NCBI RefSeq assembly: GCF_900129555.1
Contig: NZ_FQWC01000002.1
Coordinates: 620,001-684,000 of the forward strand
DNA length: 64,000 bases
Origin: Flavobacterium defluvii
GTDB lineage: Bacteria; Bacteroidota; Bacteroidia; Flavobacteriales; Flavobacteriaceae
Direction: 5' to 3'
The position numbers were made by a program, and so were the translations under genes. The notes under the pieces were generated by a model that was not told where the DNA came from, made no database searches, and saw only the letters and a program-made list of their open reading frames with translations. Position 1 is the stretch's first letter. The number at the start of each line of letters is the position of its first letter. This document shows positions 55,178 through 63,224 of the stretch, in pieces.

Positions 55178-56029
55178 TTATTTGATTGTTTCTATAGTTG
55201 ATCCACAGCTTAACATCTGTGAACCGTAATACGGATTCTTGATGCCGCTTTCTTTGCTGAGCCAATTCGCATCAACCATTGGACAATGATTATAATAAAC
55301 CGGCTGCGGCTGATCAGCAGTTTTTATAAGATCGTACGTGTTTTTGGAAAGGCTTTTAAAGGATTCCCTTTGCTTTTTTACATCTTGGTTTTCAGAAATA
55401 TTTGTGGCATCTGAAGCTAAACTTTTCATTGCATTCATCCATGCAGTATGTTCTTTTGGCTTTAGGTTCTCCATTTTAATAGCATTGATTGCAGTAAGGA
55501 GCTCTTTAGATTTCAATGCGGCAGTTTTAGCATCTGTTTTCACCAAAGCATCTTTTACATCAAAGTAGCTGTCGAAAATTGCTTTAAAAGGACTGTTTTC
55601 TTGTGCATCTGCAGGAACTGCGGCTGTATGCTGTGAATGATCCATTTTACCCATATCCATTTCGGATTTTTTTATTGGAGCCGCCATATTTGTTCTTTCA
55701 TATTGGCAGCATTGTGGAAGTTTTGCATAGGCGTCACCAGGAGCTAAGAACTGGTCGCTGTCATATCCTGCTAAGGCAATTCTTTTCAGGACTTCATCCT
55801 GATTTGTTTTCTTCTCATCATAGGTAATAGCCGCTATTTTGGTGTTTTCATTCCAGTTTACCGAAGCGATATTTTTGATGTTTCCTGCTTTTTCAATAGC
55901 AGTTTTGCACATTAAACAATTACCATAAATTTTTGCATTTATGTTTTTTGCATTTTTTATAGGTGCGCCAAACACTATGACTGACAGCAATAGAGTGATT
56001 GCCATCAATCCTTTTTGAATTGATTTCAT
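55178..56029 (-). CDS. HMA-like domain fused to DUF3347, paralogue 4
   Basis: 283 residues from the ATG at 56029 (MKSIQKGL ...); signal peptide to about FGAP. The N-terminal domain is HMA-like with CLMCKTAIEKAGNI (Cys-x-x-Cys) and VNWNENTKIAAITYDEKKTNQDEVLKRI. A linker rich in Met and His (SEMDMGKMDHSQHT) leads to DUF3347 with HCPMVDANWLSKES and NPYYGSQMLSCGST. A copper chaperone-like fusion: the HMA part may load the DUF3347 part. Upstream of the propeller gene, 14 bases. Confidence 0.85.
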   Translation of the reverse strand: MKSIQKGLMAITLLLSVIVFGAPIKNAKNINAKIYGNCLMCKTAIEKAGNIKNIASVNWNENTKIAAITYDEKKTNQDEVLKRIALAGYDSDQFLAPGDAYAKLPQCCQYERTNMAAPIKKSEMDMGKMDHSQHTAAVPADAQENSPFKAIFDSYFDVKDALVKTDAKTAALKSKELLTAINAIKMENLKPKEHTAWMNAMKSLASDATNISENQDVKKQRESFKSLSKNTYDLIKTADQPQPVYYNHCPMVDANWLSKESGIKNPYYGSQMLSCGSTIETIK

Positions 56030-56141
56030 TTTAAAATGTATTTGAAGTGAATATTGCTTTTGAGAAATAATTGCATACAAGAACTGTATAGAGAATTATT
56101 CTACAAAAAGCGAAAAATAAAAAAATGAAGCAGTTAGGCTT

Positions 56142-56175
56142 CCTTTTTTGACACACGTATGGCTGTCAAAAAAGG
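56142..56175. terminator. Hairpin between the DUF6660-like gene and the copper chaperone fusion
   Basis: CCTTTTTTGACA and TGTCAAAAAAGG form a perfect 12-bp stem with a 10-base loop, 4 bases after the stop of the 56179-56550 gene. Confidence 0.8.
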
Positions 56176-56178
56176 TAT

Positions 56179-56550
56179 TTAGCTTATTTTAGGGATAAGC
56201 CAGATAGTATAGAAACCAGAGAGAATGGAGGTTTCTGAACTGTGGAATTTTTGTTTTTTAGAAAAAACACTTATAGTGATGTTTTTAAAGTCAAGTTGGT
56301 TAAAGAAAGTAATTCCTCCGTTACAGATTGAGACACAACCGCATGACTTGTGCCCACATTTATGACCGCAGCAGCCATCATTATTTTTTTTGGAATGACT
56401 GCCATCTTTCGAGCAGCAATCATTGTCATGATTTTTGGAAGCTTCTTTAGTATAAGAAATCTTTCCAGAAAGTTTTCCACAAGCAAAAGTAGCCATTGGC
56501 ATCAAGAAGAAACCTAAGGTAATAATTACTATGATGTGGAATCTTTTCAT
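56179..56550 (-). CDS. Cys/His-rich exported DUF6660-like protein
   Basis: A 123-residue exported protein (signal to TFA, about 23) with a very metal-ligand-rich middle (DNDCCSKDGSHSKKNNDG, CCGHKCGHKSCGC) and C-terminal SGFYTIWLIPKIS. Shares layout and C-terminus with the 107-residue protein at 27818-28141. Likely a periplasmic copper/zinc binder at the start of the copper operon. A terminator follows immediately. Confidence 0.7.
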   Translation of the reverse strand: MKRFHIIVIITLGFFLMPMATFACGKLSGKISYTKEASKNHDNDCCSKDGSHSKKNNDGCCGHKCGHKSCGCVSICNGGITFFNQLDFKNITISVFSKKQKFHSSETSILSGFYTIWLIPKIS

Positions 56551-56786
56551 AAGACATGTAAAATCGTAAACAAAGATAATTATAAAAATATCTCTGTTTA
56601 TAAATGAAATGTTAAAATTGTTATTTTTTCATAGTTTATTTAGAAATGGATTTTTCTTCCCCTGTTTAATAGTCTGCATTGAAGGCAGTACGCTATTGAA
56701 CAGTAATTATTTTTTTTTGATTTGAACAATCTAAGAGGAAGATTGCTATAAATCAGCAAGGAAAATTTCAGTGTCTGAAATGTTAT

Positions 56787-56825
56787 AAAGCGGAAAAACC
56801 GAAAGTTCTTCGGTTTTTCCGCTTT
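56787..56825. terminator. Terminator after the PcfJ-like gene
   Basis: Perfect 17-bp stem AAAGCGGAAAAACCGAA / TTCGGTTTTTCCGCTTT with AGTTC loop, immediately after (and touching) the stop codon at 56825. Confidence 0.85.
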
Positions 56826-57739
56826 TAGCATTGTTCTGCTTTCTTCTTTTTCATTCGGGAGCGAATCTGATAAAGGTTTTTTTTCATCAAACTGAAAATA
56901 GCTTTATGATGTTTTGAATTGTGATTCCTCAAACCACGGCACTGTGCTATTTCCATTTTAGAAAGAGAAACCTCTATAGTTTCGATTGGTTTGTTGTCAA
57001 TGCGTGCAGAGAAGAGCAGGGAATCTATCTTTTTGAAATACTCATTGGTAAAAACACAGTGTCTCAGGCTGTCGCCTTCGGTCATAAATTCAGAAACATT
57101 CTCCAATACTGAAATAGTAATTCCTGCCCCTGAAAAGCATAACCCGAAAAACTGTTTTTTCTCCTCAGCATACAGACCTTGCGCTTTTTCTATTTCCGCA
57201 CGCATTTTCACAAGATATTTTTTTCTCAGCAACTGCTGTTTTTTCTCCACCAATCTGTCATGCTCCAAGTGTAAATCAGCAGGACAGACGAGCAGGGCGG
57301 AGGTTATGTCTTTTTTAAACCAACGCAAAAGTTCGATATAATCCTCCCAAATTCCAAAATCGGAAACTGTATAATTCTTTTTAAGACATATTTTTACGGC
57401 CTGCCAGTTACGCAGGACATGCTGATGGGGAGATTCAAGGTAATAGCGGAGCCATGAAATCTGCCTAGTTTTCAGCAGAGTTTCAGCACAGTGGTCTTTT
57501 AATAATGATGAAAGCAACACCTGAGGTGCTACCTCATAAAAACTTGTCTTAAAGCCATTTCGTTTCAATACGGGAAGCACTTTCAAGCGTGGATAAAACC
57601 TGTAGGGGTTGATTCGATACTTGGGAGAGTTCTGAAAATCCTTTGGGCGGATTTCAAGGGGCGAATAGTACTGCCATGCATCCTGGATACAATCAGCTGG
57701 AAATGTTGTTTCCTTTTCTGACCATTTGCGCGCCCATCC
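56825..57739 (-). pseudogene. 5'-truncated PcfJ-like gene
   Basis: An open frame without a good start (only TTG at 57586) that encodes the C-terminal half of a PcfJ-type protein: YYSPLEIRPKDFQNSPKYR, LKVLPVLKRNGFK, FGLCFSGAGITISVLE, HCVFTNEYF and ETIEVSLSKMEIAQCRGL. PcfJ proteins are about 400 residues and occur on conjugative plasmids and islands; here the N-terminal zinc-ribbon part is missing. The frame begins after a stop at 57740 and 70 bases from the IS21 element, which probably removed or replaced the 5' end. In a shifted frame, FYPKDG precedes the break, hinting at an extra indel. Confidence 0.75.
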
Positions 57740-57948
57740 TTAGGATAAAAAACAGTAATGCTGCCGGGGCTGTAAAACGATAAAAGATAAATAAAGTGTA
57801 AAACTCAGTGATATTGACCACTGTTTTCCAATTTAAAGTGACCACTTCGTTTCGGTTTAAAGTGACCATCTAATTTCGGTGCAAAGTGAGCACCTAAAAA
57901 ACTACTTTTTTTCGTGTGTTAATTATTGTTTCAAATATAGATAAATAA

Positions 57949-58686
57949 TTATTCCTTGATTATGCTTTTTTTCTTTCTCATTGATTCCCCATGCAGCTCA
58001 ACCCTGTGGGCCTGATGTATTAATCTATCAAGGATTGCATCTGCTATGGTTTTCTCGCCGATTATGTCATACCATCCCTGAACGGGGATCTGCGAGGTTA
58101 CTATAATAGAACCATTGTTGTGCCTGTCCTCGATGATCTCTAAAAGTGTGATTCTGTTCTGGCTGTCCAATGCCTGGAGTCCAAAGTCATCTAGTATGAT
58201 AACATCCTGCCTTTGTATTTTCATCAGTTCTCTCAGGTATGTACCGTCTGCTTTGGCCATTTTCAGCTTTGCAAACAATTTTGCAGTATTAAAATAACTT
58301 ACTCTATAGCCTTCAATACAGGCCTGATAACCAAGTGCTGTTCCTAAAAAACTTTTGCCGACACCTGTGCTTCCTGTGATTAGTATATTTTCATTCTTTT
58401 CTACAAAACTGCATTCTGCAAGCCGGAGTATAAGATTTCTGTCAATGTTCCGGGACTGGTCAAAATTGATGCTTTCAATATTTGATTTGTAATGGAAGAG
58501 TGCATTGGTAATACTGCGTTCAATACGCCTGTTGTGGCGTTCATCCCATTCGGCATCTATTATCATTGACATAAACTGGTCAATGGTATAATGATCGGTT
58601 TTACCGCTCTCGATAGCTGTCATGAAGGCGTTATGCATTCCATGAAGCTTCATCTGTTTCATTTTTGCTACAGTAGATTCATTCAT
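57949..58686 (-). CDS. istB: IstB, IS21 helper ATPase
   Basis: A 245-residue AAA+ protein (DnaC/IstB type). Walker A GSTGVGKS (104-111 region), Walker B VIILDDFG, sensor ITSQIP-like VTSQIPVQGW, and C-terminal HRVELHGESMRKK. It delivers IstA to target DNA. Gap to istA is 12 bases. Frame intact, so the element could still be mobile. Confidence 0.95.
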   Translation of the reverse strand: MNESTVAKMKQMKLHGMHNAFMTAIESGKTDHYTIDQFMSMIIDAEWDERHNRRIERSITNALFHYKSNIESINFDQSRNIDRNLILRLAECSFVEKNENILITGSTGVGKSFLGTALGYQACIEGYRVSYFNTAKLFAKLKMAKADGTYLRELMKIQRQDVIILDDFGLQALDSQNRITLLEIIEDRHNNGSIIVTSQIPVQGWYDIIGEKTIADAILDRLIHQAHRVELHGESMRKKKSIIKE

Positions 58687-58698
58687 TGTAAATTGATT

Positions 58699-60252
58699 TT
58701 AGTTATAATAATTTTTTCCTCTGATATTGCCGTGGTCGGGAAGATCCTGATCTTCTTCCTTTTCGTGTTCCATAGGTATCTTATCCAGACTGTTTTCTAA
58801 GATGTTCTGTATGGTTTTAAAATTATAAATCTTAAAGTCCAGAGCACGTTTGCAGGCATTTGCTAATCTTTCTGCACCTACTTTCTTTTCAAAAGACAAT
58901 ATGCCTAGACAGCTTTTATAGGCCTGCTCGGGGTGGTTCCTGCTTTCTATTATCTGCATAATATATTCTCCTACTGCCGGATCAATGCTGTTGGCCCATT
59001 CAATAAACCTTAAGGCATTCCACTGTGCTACAAACTGATGTGTGCTTGCCATATGTTCTGGATTTGTGGTATAGATGTAGGGCTTTGGATTTCTGATGTG
59101 TGTGGCTATACGGTTGTATTTGAAGTATATTTCAACAGTAGAGCTGGTGTAGAGCAGCTTTACTTTTTTCTTTAAATATTGATAGGGCACGCTATAGTAG
59201 TTTTTATCCTGGCTTAACTGGACGTGCCCGTTCTGCATTACTGTTGCCAGAGACTGGTATTTAATCTCAAAGCGTTCCAGAGGAAGAGGCTGCAGTTCAT
59301 GTCTTTCATCTTCCATAAAGAGTTCAAAACGAGAGTATGGTCTTCCGGTAAGTTTCTTGTTATTATGCGCATCGAGCAGATTCCATATTTCCTGGTTCAG
59401 TTCTTCTATGCTGAAGTATTTAGAGTCTTTCAGATTTGCATAAATTCTTCTGTAAAGTATCTTGACTGCTCCTTCAACTAAAGATTTGTCTCTGGGCCTG
59501 TAGGCTCTTGCGGGCAGAATAGTGGTTTCATAATGTTCAGCTAAATCTGCAAGAGTTTCATTAATGGTGGGTTCGAAGCGGCTGGTTCTGACTACGGCAG
59601 ATTTTAAGTTGTCAGGCACAATTGCGGCAGGCGTTCCTTGAAAAAAACGCATTGCATTTTCTACCGAAGCTACAAAATCTTCCTTCTGCTGGCTCATTGA
59701 CGCTTCTGCGTAAGTATACTGGCTGGCACCGAGTATGGCAACAAAAAACTGTACTTCCTGAACCTCGGACGTGTTTTTGTCTATAATTGAGAGTGTCTTT
59801 CCAGCATAATCCACATACATTTTATCGCCAGCCTTGTGATTCATATGCATCACAGGGTTTACCTTGTTGCTCCAGTCTCTGAAGCGGTTCCTGAACTGCG
59901 TTACTCTAAGACCATCGGGATGGGTTTCAATATACCTTTCCCACATAGTTTGTATGGTGATGCCCACCTTTTTTAATTCCCGTTCCATCTGAGGAAAATA
60001 AGCATACAGATCTTCGATTCTTGAGGAAACAACTTCTGTCGGACCCTGAGAAAACAGCTCGTCCAATTCAGTGTCAGTTTTCTTGTTGACAGTTTCCAGG
60101 CTTAATCCCAGCACTTCAAATAAAGAGATATATTTTTTCACAGTATTTCTGGAAAGAGATAAATATCGGCTTATAAACAGCTTGCTTTTGCCGTTGCAGT
60201 GCAACTTAATGACTTTTCTGATTTTGTTCATGTCTAGTTTGTTATTTGCCAT
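58699..60252 (-). CDS. istA: IstA, IS21-family DDE transposase
   Basis: A 517-residue transposase: N-terminal HTH (IRKVIKLHCNGKSKLFISRYLSLSRNTVKKYI), rve/DDE catalytic core with MYVDYAGKTL, PAAIVPDNLKSAV and DKSLVEGAVK, and a C-terminal barrel/domain. Frame intact. Binds the multiple TGACCAC end repeats. Confidence 0.95.
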   Translation of the reverse strand: MANNKLDMNKIRKVIKLHCNGKSKLFISRYLSLSRNTVKKYISLFEVLGLSLETVNKKTDTELDELFSQGPTEVVSSRIEDLYAYFPQMERELKKVGITIQTMWERYIETHPDGLRVTQFRNRFRDWSNKVNPVMHMNHKAGDKMYVDYAGKTLSIIDKNTSEVQEVQFFVAILGASQYTYAEASMSQQKEDFVASVENAMRFFQGTPAAIVPDNLKSAVVRTSRFEPTINETLADLAEHYETTILPARAYRPRDKSLVEGAVKILYRRIYANLKDSKYFSIEELNQEIWNLLDAHNNKKLTGRPYSRFELFMEDERHELQPLPLERFEIKYQSLATVMQNGHVQLSQDKNYYSVPYQYLKKKVKLLYTSSTVEIYFKYNRIATHIRNPKPYIYTTNPEHMASTHQFVAQWNALRFIEWANSIDPAVGEYIMQIIESRNHPEQAYKSCLGILSFEKKVGAERLANACKRALDFKIYNFKTIQNILENSLDKIPMEHEKEEDQDLPDHGNIRGKNYYN

Positions 60253-60505
60253 AGTCTGTAGTTTTTATACAGATCCATGGTTTAACAGCATGAAAAGAAG
60301 TAGTGTTAGGTGGTCAATTTGAACCGAAACAAGGTGGTCAGTTTAAATTGAAAAGGGGTGGTCAGTTTGACCCGAAATCGGTGGTCACTTTATGCTGAAA
60401 AAGTGTGGTCAATTTGACCGCTTTTTCCACAAAGGACGTAAGCTTTTTTGGGTTGATTTTTTAGATATGTAAAAAATGAGGAAGAGAAGATATTTTTTTG
60501 AACAA

Positions 60506-60548
60506 TTAAGGGAGGATTTTGCTGAGTTTTTGCAAAATCCTCCCTTAA
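60506..60548. terminator. Terminator of the ABM gene
   Basis: Perfect 17-bp stem TTAAGGGAGGATTTTGC / GCAAAATCCTCCCTTAA with a 9-base loop, 22 bases after the ABM stop on the - strand. Confidence 0.85.
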
Positions 60549-60569
60549 ATATAATGGTATTATCTTAGG

Positions 60570-60863
60570 CTATTTGGCAGCTAAAATGTCCAATTTTTCA
60601 ATAGACGGAGGTGTTGCCAATAGGTCTGGTGCATTTTCCATTAATGCTTTTGCGATCTTACCGCCAAGGTGTGCCTCTCTGCCTTCTTCGTTTGAAAAAG
60701 TATCGTAAATACCGAAGGTAGAAGCATCAATACGGAATGCATACCACGTAACGGTACCGGCTTCTTCAAGAGCAAGCGGTAATGCTCCTGTAATAAAATC
60801 TTCAACGTTTTTTTCTTGGCCGACCTTTGCTTCCAACCGAACTAACAATCCTAATTTTTTCAT
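60570..60863 (-). CDS. Antibiotic-biosynthesis-monooxygenase-domain protein (YgiN type)
   Basis: A 97-residue ABM-fold protein: LGLLVRLEAKVGQEKNVEDF, TVTWYAFRIDASTFGIYDTF and SNEEGREAHLGGKIAKALMEN. Family members include quinol monooxygenases and small-molecule oxygenases, dimers with ferredoxin-like fold. Downstream of an AraC regulator gene on the same strand (102 bases away), so may be controlled by it. Confidence 0.85.
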   Translation of the reverse strand: MKKLGLLVRLEAKVGQEKNVEDFITGALPLALEEAGTVTWYAFRIDASTFGIYDTFSNEEGREAHLGGKIAKALMENAPDLLATPPSIEKLDILAAK

Positions 60864-60964
60864 TGTTTTTATTTTTTAGTTAAACAATTCTTTAATCAGA
60901 CAAAATTAGAAAAAACCAGCGCTGCTTCGTTTATTAGTTTGGTTCAATAAGTTATGAAAAGAGG

Positions 60965-61825
60965 TCAATTAGAGTGGATGTGGTTGGGGCTATACCCAAA
61001 TTCATTTTTAAAGGCTGCACTAAAATTTGACAAGCTGCCATAGCCAAAGTCCATAAAAATTTCGGAAGGTGTGACTTGGTTATTATGTAACAATTCTTTG
61101 GCCTTGTTAAGCCGTTTTTGCTGAAACCATTTCCCTGGAGATTTCTGGTATATACTTATAAATTTTCTCTTAAAAGTAGAGGCACTCATATTGCACAGAA
61201 AGGCTATTTCGTCAATATTCAAGTTCGTATAAAGGTTCTTTTCAATTACCATTTTAAATGATAATTCTCTTTCATTGATTAGTAAATAATGTAAGTAATC
61301 TAAAAATACCGTCCCATATTTATCAGCCAGATAAAGCATTATTTCTTCAAATTTCAGTTCCAAAATCTTTTGAGAGATAGATTGTTGCAAACCAAAAATC
61401 TGTTGGAGCGAATGAATATAATGGATGATAAAATTGTCTTTCTCTAAGAGGAAATAAGGTATATCCGTTATCTTTTTATCTGAGGCATTCTGACTGAAAG
61501 AATGGGAATGTTTCAAGAAAAAATCGGTGATGTTTTTGTGAGAAAAGAAGAAGAGTAAACAACGGTATGAGCTTACACCTACCAGTTCGGTAACCAAAAC
61601 ATTATTAGATGTGATAAGTAGCGATTGTGTTTCATTGATTGAAATGATATCATTAGAAAAGTGAATGTTTTTTTGACCATCCAATAAGAAACTGAATACA
61701 TTTTTATTCAGGCCAATCTTGTTTCTAGAACCGTTCTTATACACTTCGTAATTGAAAATTTGCAAATCCGAAGTATGAGTTTCGTTATGTTCCCATAGAT
61801 CTTCGGGAAGGTTTGTAATGTCCAT
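60965..61825 (-). CDS. AraC-family transcriptional regulator
   Basis: 286 residues from the ATG at 61825. N-terminal ligand domain (about 1-170) without obvious family residues, C-terminal double HTH with NLNIDEIAFLCNMSASTFKRKF and VTPSEIFMDFGYGSLSNFSAAF and final FGYSPNHI. Full length. Probably activates the adjacent ABM gene or genes across the eroded region. Confidence 0.85.
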   Translation of the reverse strand: MDITNLPEDLWEHNETHTSDLQIFNYEVYKNGSRNKIGLNKNVFSFLLDGQKNIHFSNDIISINETQSLLITSNNVLVTELVGVSSYRCLLFFFSHKNITDFFLKHSHSFSQNASDKKITDIPYFLLEKDNFIIHYIHSLQQIFGLQQSISQKILELKFEEIMLYLADKYGTVFLDYLHYLLINERELSFKMVIEKNLYTNLNIDEIAFLCNMSASTFKRKFISIYQKSPGKWFQQKRLNKAKELLHNNQVTPSEIFMDFGYGSLSNFSAAFKNEFGYSPNHIHSN

Positions 61826-61898
61826 CGTCAAAATTAAATTGATTTTTTACGGAGTGTTCTTTGGTTGTGTCATTAAAAAATTCGTTCCAAAAGCGATT

Positions 61899-62414
61899 TT
61901 AGCCATTTGAGTTTTTTCTTGCTGTAAGAAGGGTACTTGATAACGCCTTACCACCTGACGAATAGATAAGCTCAAAAAGCTGTTGCTTTCTTTCATCCAT
62001 CTTTTTCGGGAATATTTCCAAAAGTTTTTCCGAAACCTTTTCTGCAAAGCTATCTAAGCTTGTAAGGTCTTCTTTAGAAATATCCCAAAAACCTGCGGGA
62101 AGCCGAATCTCATCTTTTCCAAAATCTGTCCCGTTGTATCCGAGCCGGTATTCGGCACCGAGCAAGGTAAGACATACCATAAAAAGCTTTGTTTGCTTTT
62201 TGAAAATATACCGCCTTGCTTTTTTATCCAGATTAAATAATTCGGCTACCAATGGTTCCTGATCTGTACAGCTAAACATAATGTCCACTCTTCCATCGGG
62301 AAAAATAATGACTTCTTTATCTTCATCGGTATGATTGGCGCATAGCAGGAAACTCTCCACAAAACCGGAGAGCCGTTTGTCAGGAACAATTTTTATGTAC
62401 TCAAAATCTTGCAT
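61899..62414 (-). pseudogene. AraC-type regulator lacking its DNA-binding domain
   Basis: About 171 codons from the ATG at 62414 (MQDFEYIKIVPDKRL). The N-terminal DUF6597-like domain (GFVESFLLCANHTD, VIIFPDGRVDIMFSC, LLGAEYRLGYNG) is intact, then after YSSGGKA the frame runs into unrelated residues and stops. The C-terminal AraC HTH present in family members (another 90 residues) is missing, so this is a deletion product. Upstream in-frame TTG at 62465 not used. Confidence 0.65.
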
Positions 62415-62518
62415 CGTTTTTATGTGCATCTGACCTGGGAAGAAATATTGGATATTCTTAATCAATCTGTCAGATGAATTATATATGCAAAACTAACAAA
62501 AAAAAAACAGTCTAAAAT

Positions 62519-62556
62519 ACACCACCACACGCGGCAAATGCTGAGTGTGGTGGTGT
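62519..62556. repeat. Hairpin upstream of the truncated AraC gene
   Basis: ACACCACCACAC and GTGTGGTGGTGT pair perfectly around a 14-base loop; the T-rich tail on the + strand is weak. Likely terminator of the eroded oxidoreductase transcript or relic boundary. Confidence 0.7.
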
Positions 62557-62589
62557 AAGATTTTACCATTAATGAGGTCGTATGGGCTG

Positions 62590-62835
62590 TTACAACTCAT
62601 AGATTTCTTTTAATGCTTCTTTCAATGCCAAAGGTTTTCTTCCCAAAAGGTTTTCCAGATCGTTTGTTACCTCTTCAAACTGGTGGTTTTTCTGATCTTC
62701 GGCAAAACCGGCGGTTAGTAAAATGGCAAATTCGGGAACGCCAAACTGCTTTAGTTTTTCGGTAAACTCTGTTGGGGCGGCATTGGTGTAAGAAACCGAT
62801 TTGCCTGAACGATTTAGTAACCTAACCTTGTCATT
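62590..62835 (-). pseudogene. C-terminal fragment of an NmrA/SDR-type NAD(P)-binding oxidoreductase
   Basis: On the - strand 81 codons read KVRLLNRSGKSVSYTNAAPT, EFTEKLKQFGVPEFAILL, TNDLENLLGRKPLALKEALK then stop. This is the C-terminal domain of the NmrA-like family; the Rossmann part is absent and a stop precedes the fragment. 62836-62923 has no homology. Confidence 0.75.
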
Positions 62836-62923
62836 TTAAGCCCAAAACTTGTCGGACACCTACTTCCAAATTTTGCCTCACGTTTTATAAACCACTGTAT
62901 ATGAACGGTCTTAACCGTTTTGC

Positions 62924-63090
62924 TTATTTTTGCTTTCTCCTAATATTTTTAGCTAAAAAATCGACTTTCACCGCTACATATTCGGCATAGCCACGGGCAT
63001 TTGGTGAAAGTGCAAAAACCGCTTCGCCTACTTCAAAACCATCGGCACCTTCCGTTTTTTCTACAATTTCGCCAGATATATCCCAACCTA
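62924..63090 (-). pseudogene. Internal fragment of an MDR/quinone-oxidoreductase gene
   Basis: Translates to IGWDISGEIVEKTEGADGFE, VGEAVFALSPNARGYAEYVA and VKVDFLAK, a stretch from the N-terminal domain of NADP-dependent MDR oxidoreductases. About 55 codons survive; the rest is missing on both sides and the frame is followed by unrelated sequence. It abuts a fragment on the opposite strand. Confidence 0.7.
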
Positions 63091-63224
63091 TGGAAAAGAT
63101 GAAAGCTGAGAATGCCAGTTTTGAAACTGGAAAGGCTGCTCTGCAAAACTGGTACAACAATGATCGCGGGGAATCGCTTTTTGCGGAACTGTCATTTAAT
63201 TTTAAAAAAAAGTATGAGGAATAA
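63090..63224 (+). pseudogene. 44-codon fragment preceding the MFS gene
   Basis: ATG at 63090 gives MEKMKAENASFETGKAALQN then WYNNDRGESLFAELSFNFKK and a stop. It looks like the C-terminal end of a longer protein whose upstream part was lost at the junction with the MDR fragment. It overlaps the MFS start by 13 bases (ATGAGGAATAA), the arrangement of an operon. No family recognised. Confidence 0.45.

Larger units (their letters stand above)
57809..60417. mobile_element. IS21-family insertion sequence
   Basis: Encodes IstA and IstB. The ends are built from repeated TGACCAC units: left TGATATTGACCAC, AAGTGACCAC, AAGTGACCAT, AAGTGAGCAC; right five GTGGTCA units (60310-60410) in the opposite orientation, ending about 60417. 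The outer ends match imperfectly (TGATATTGACCA versus TCAAATTGACCA). Borders are approximate to a few bases; no target duplication was found. Confidence 0.85.
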
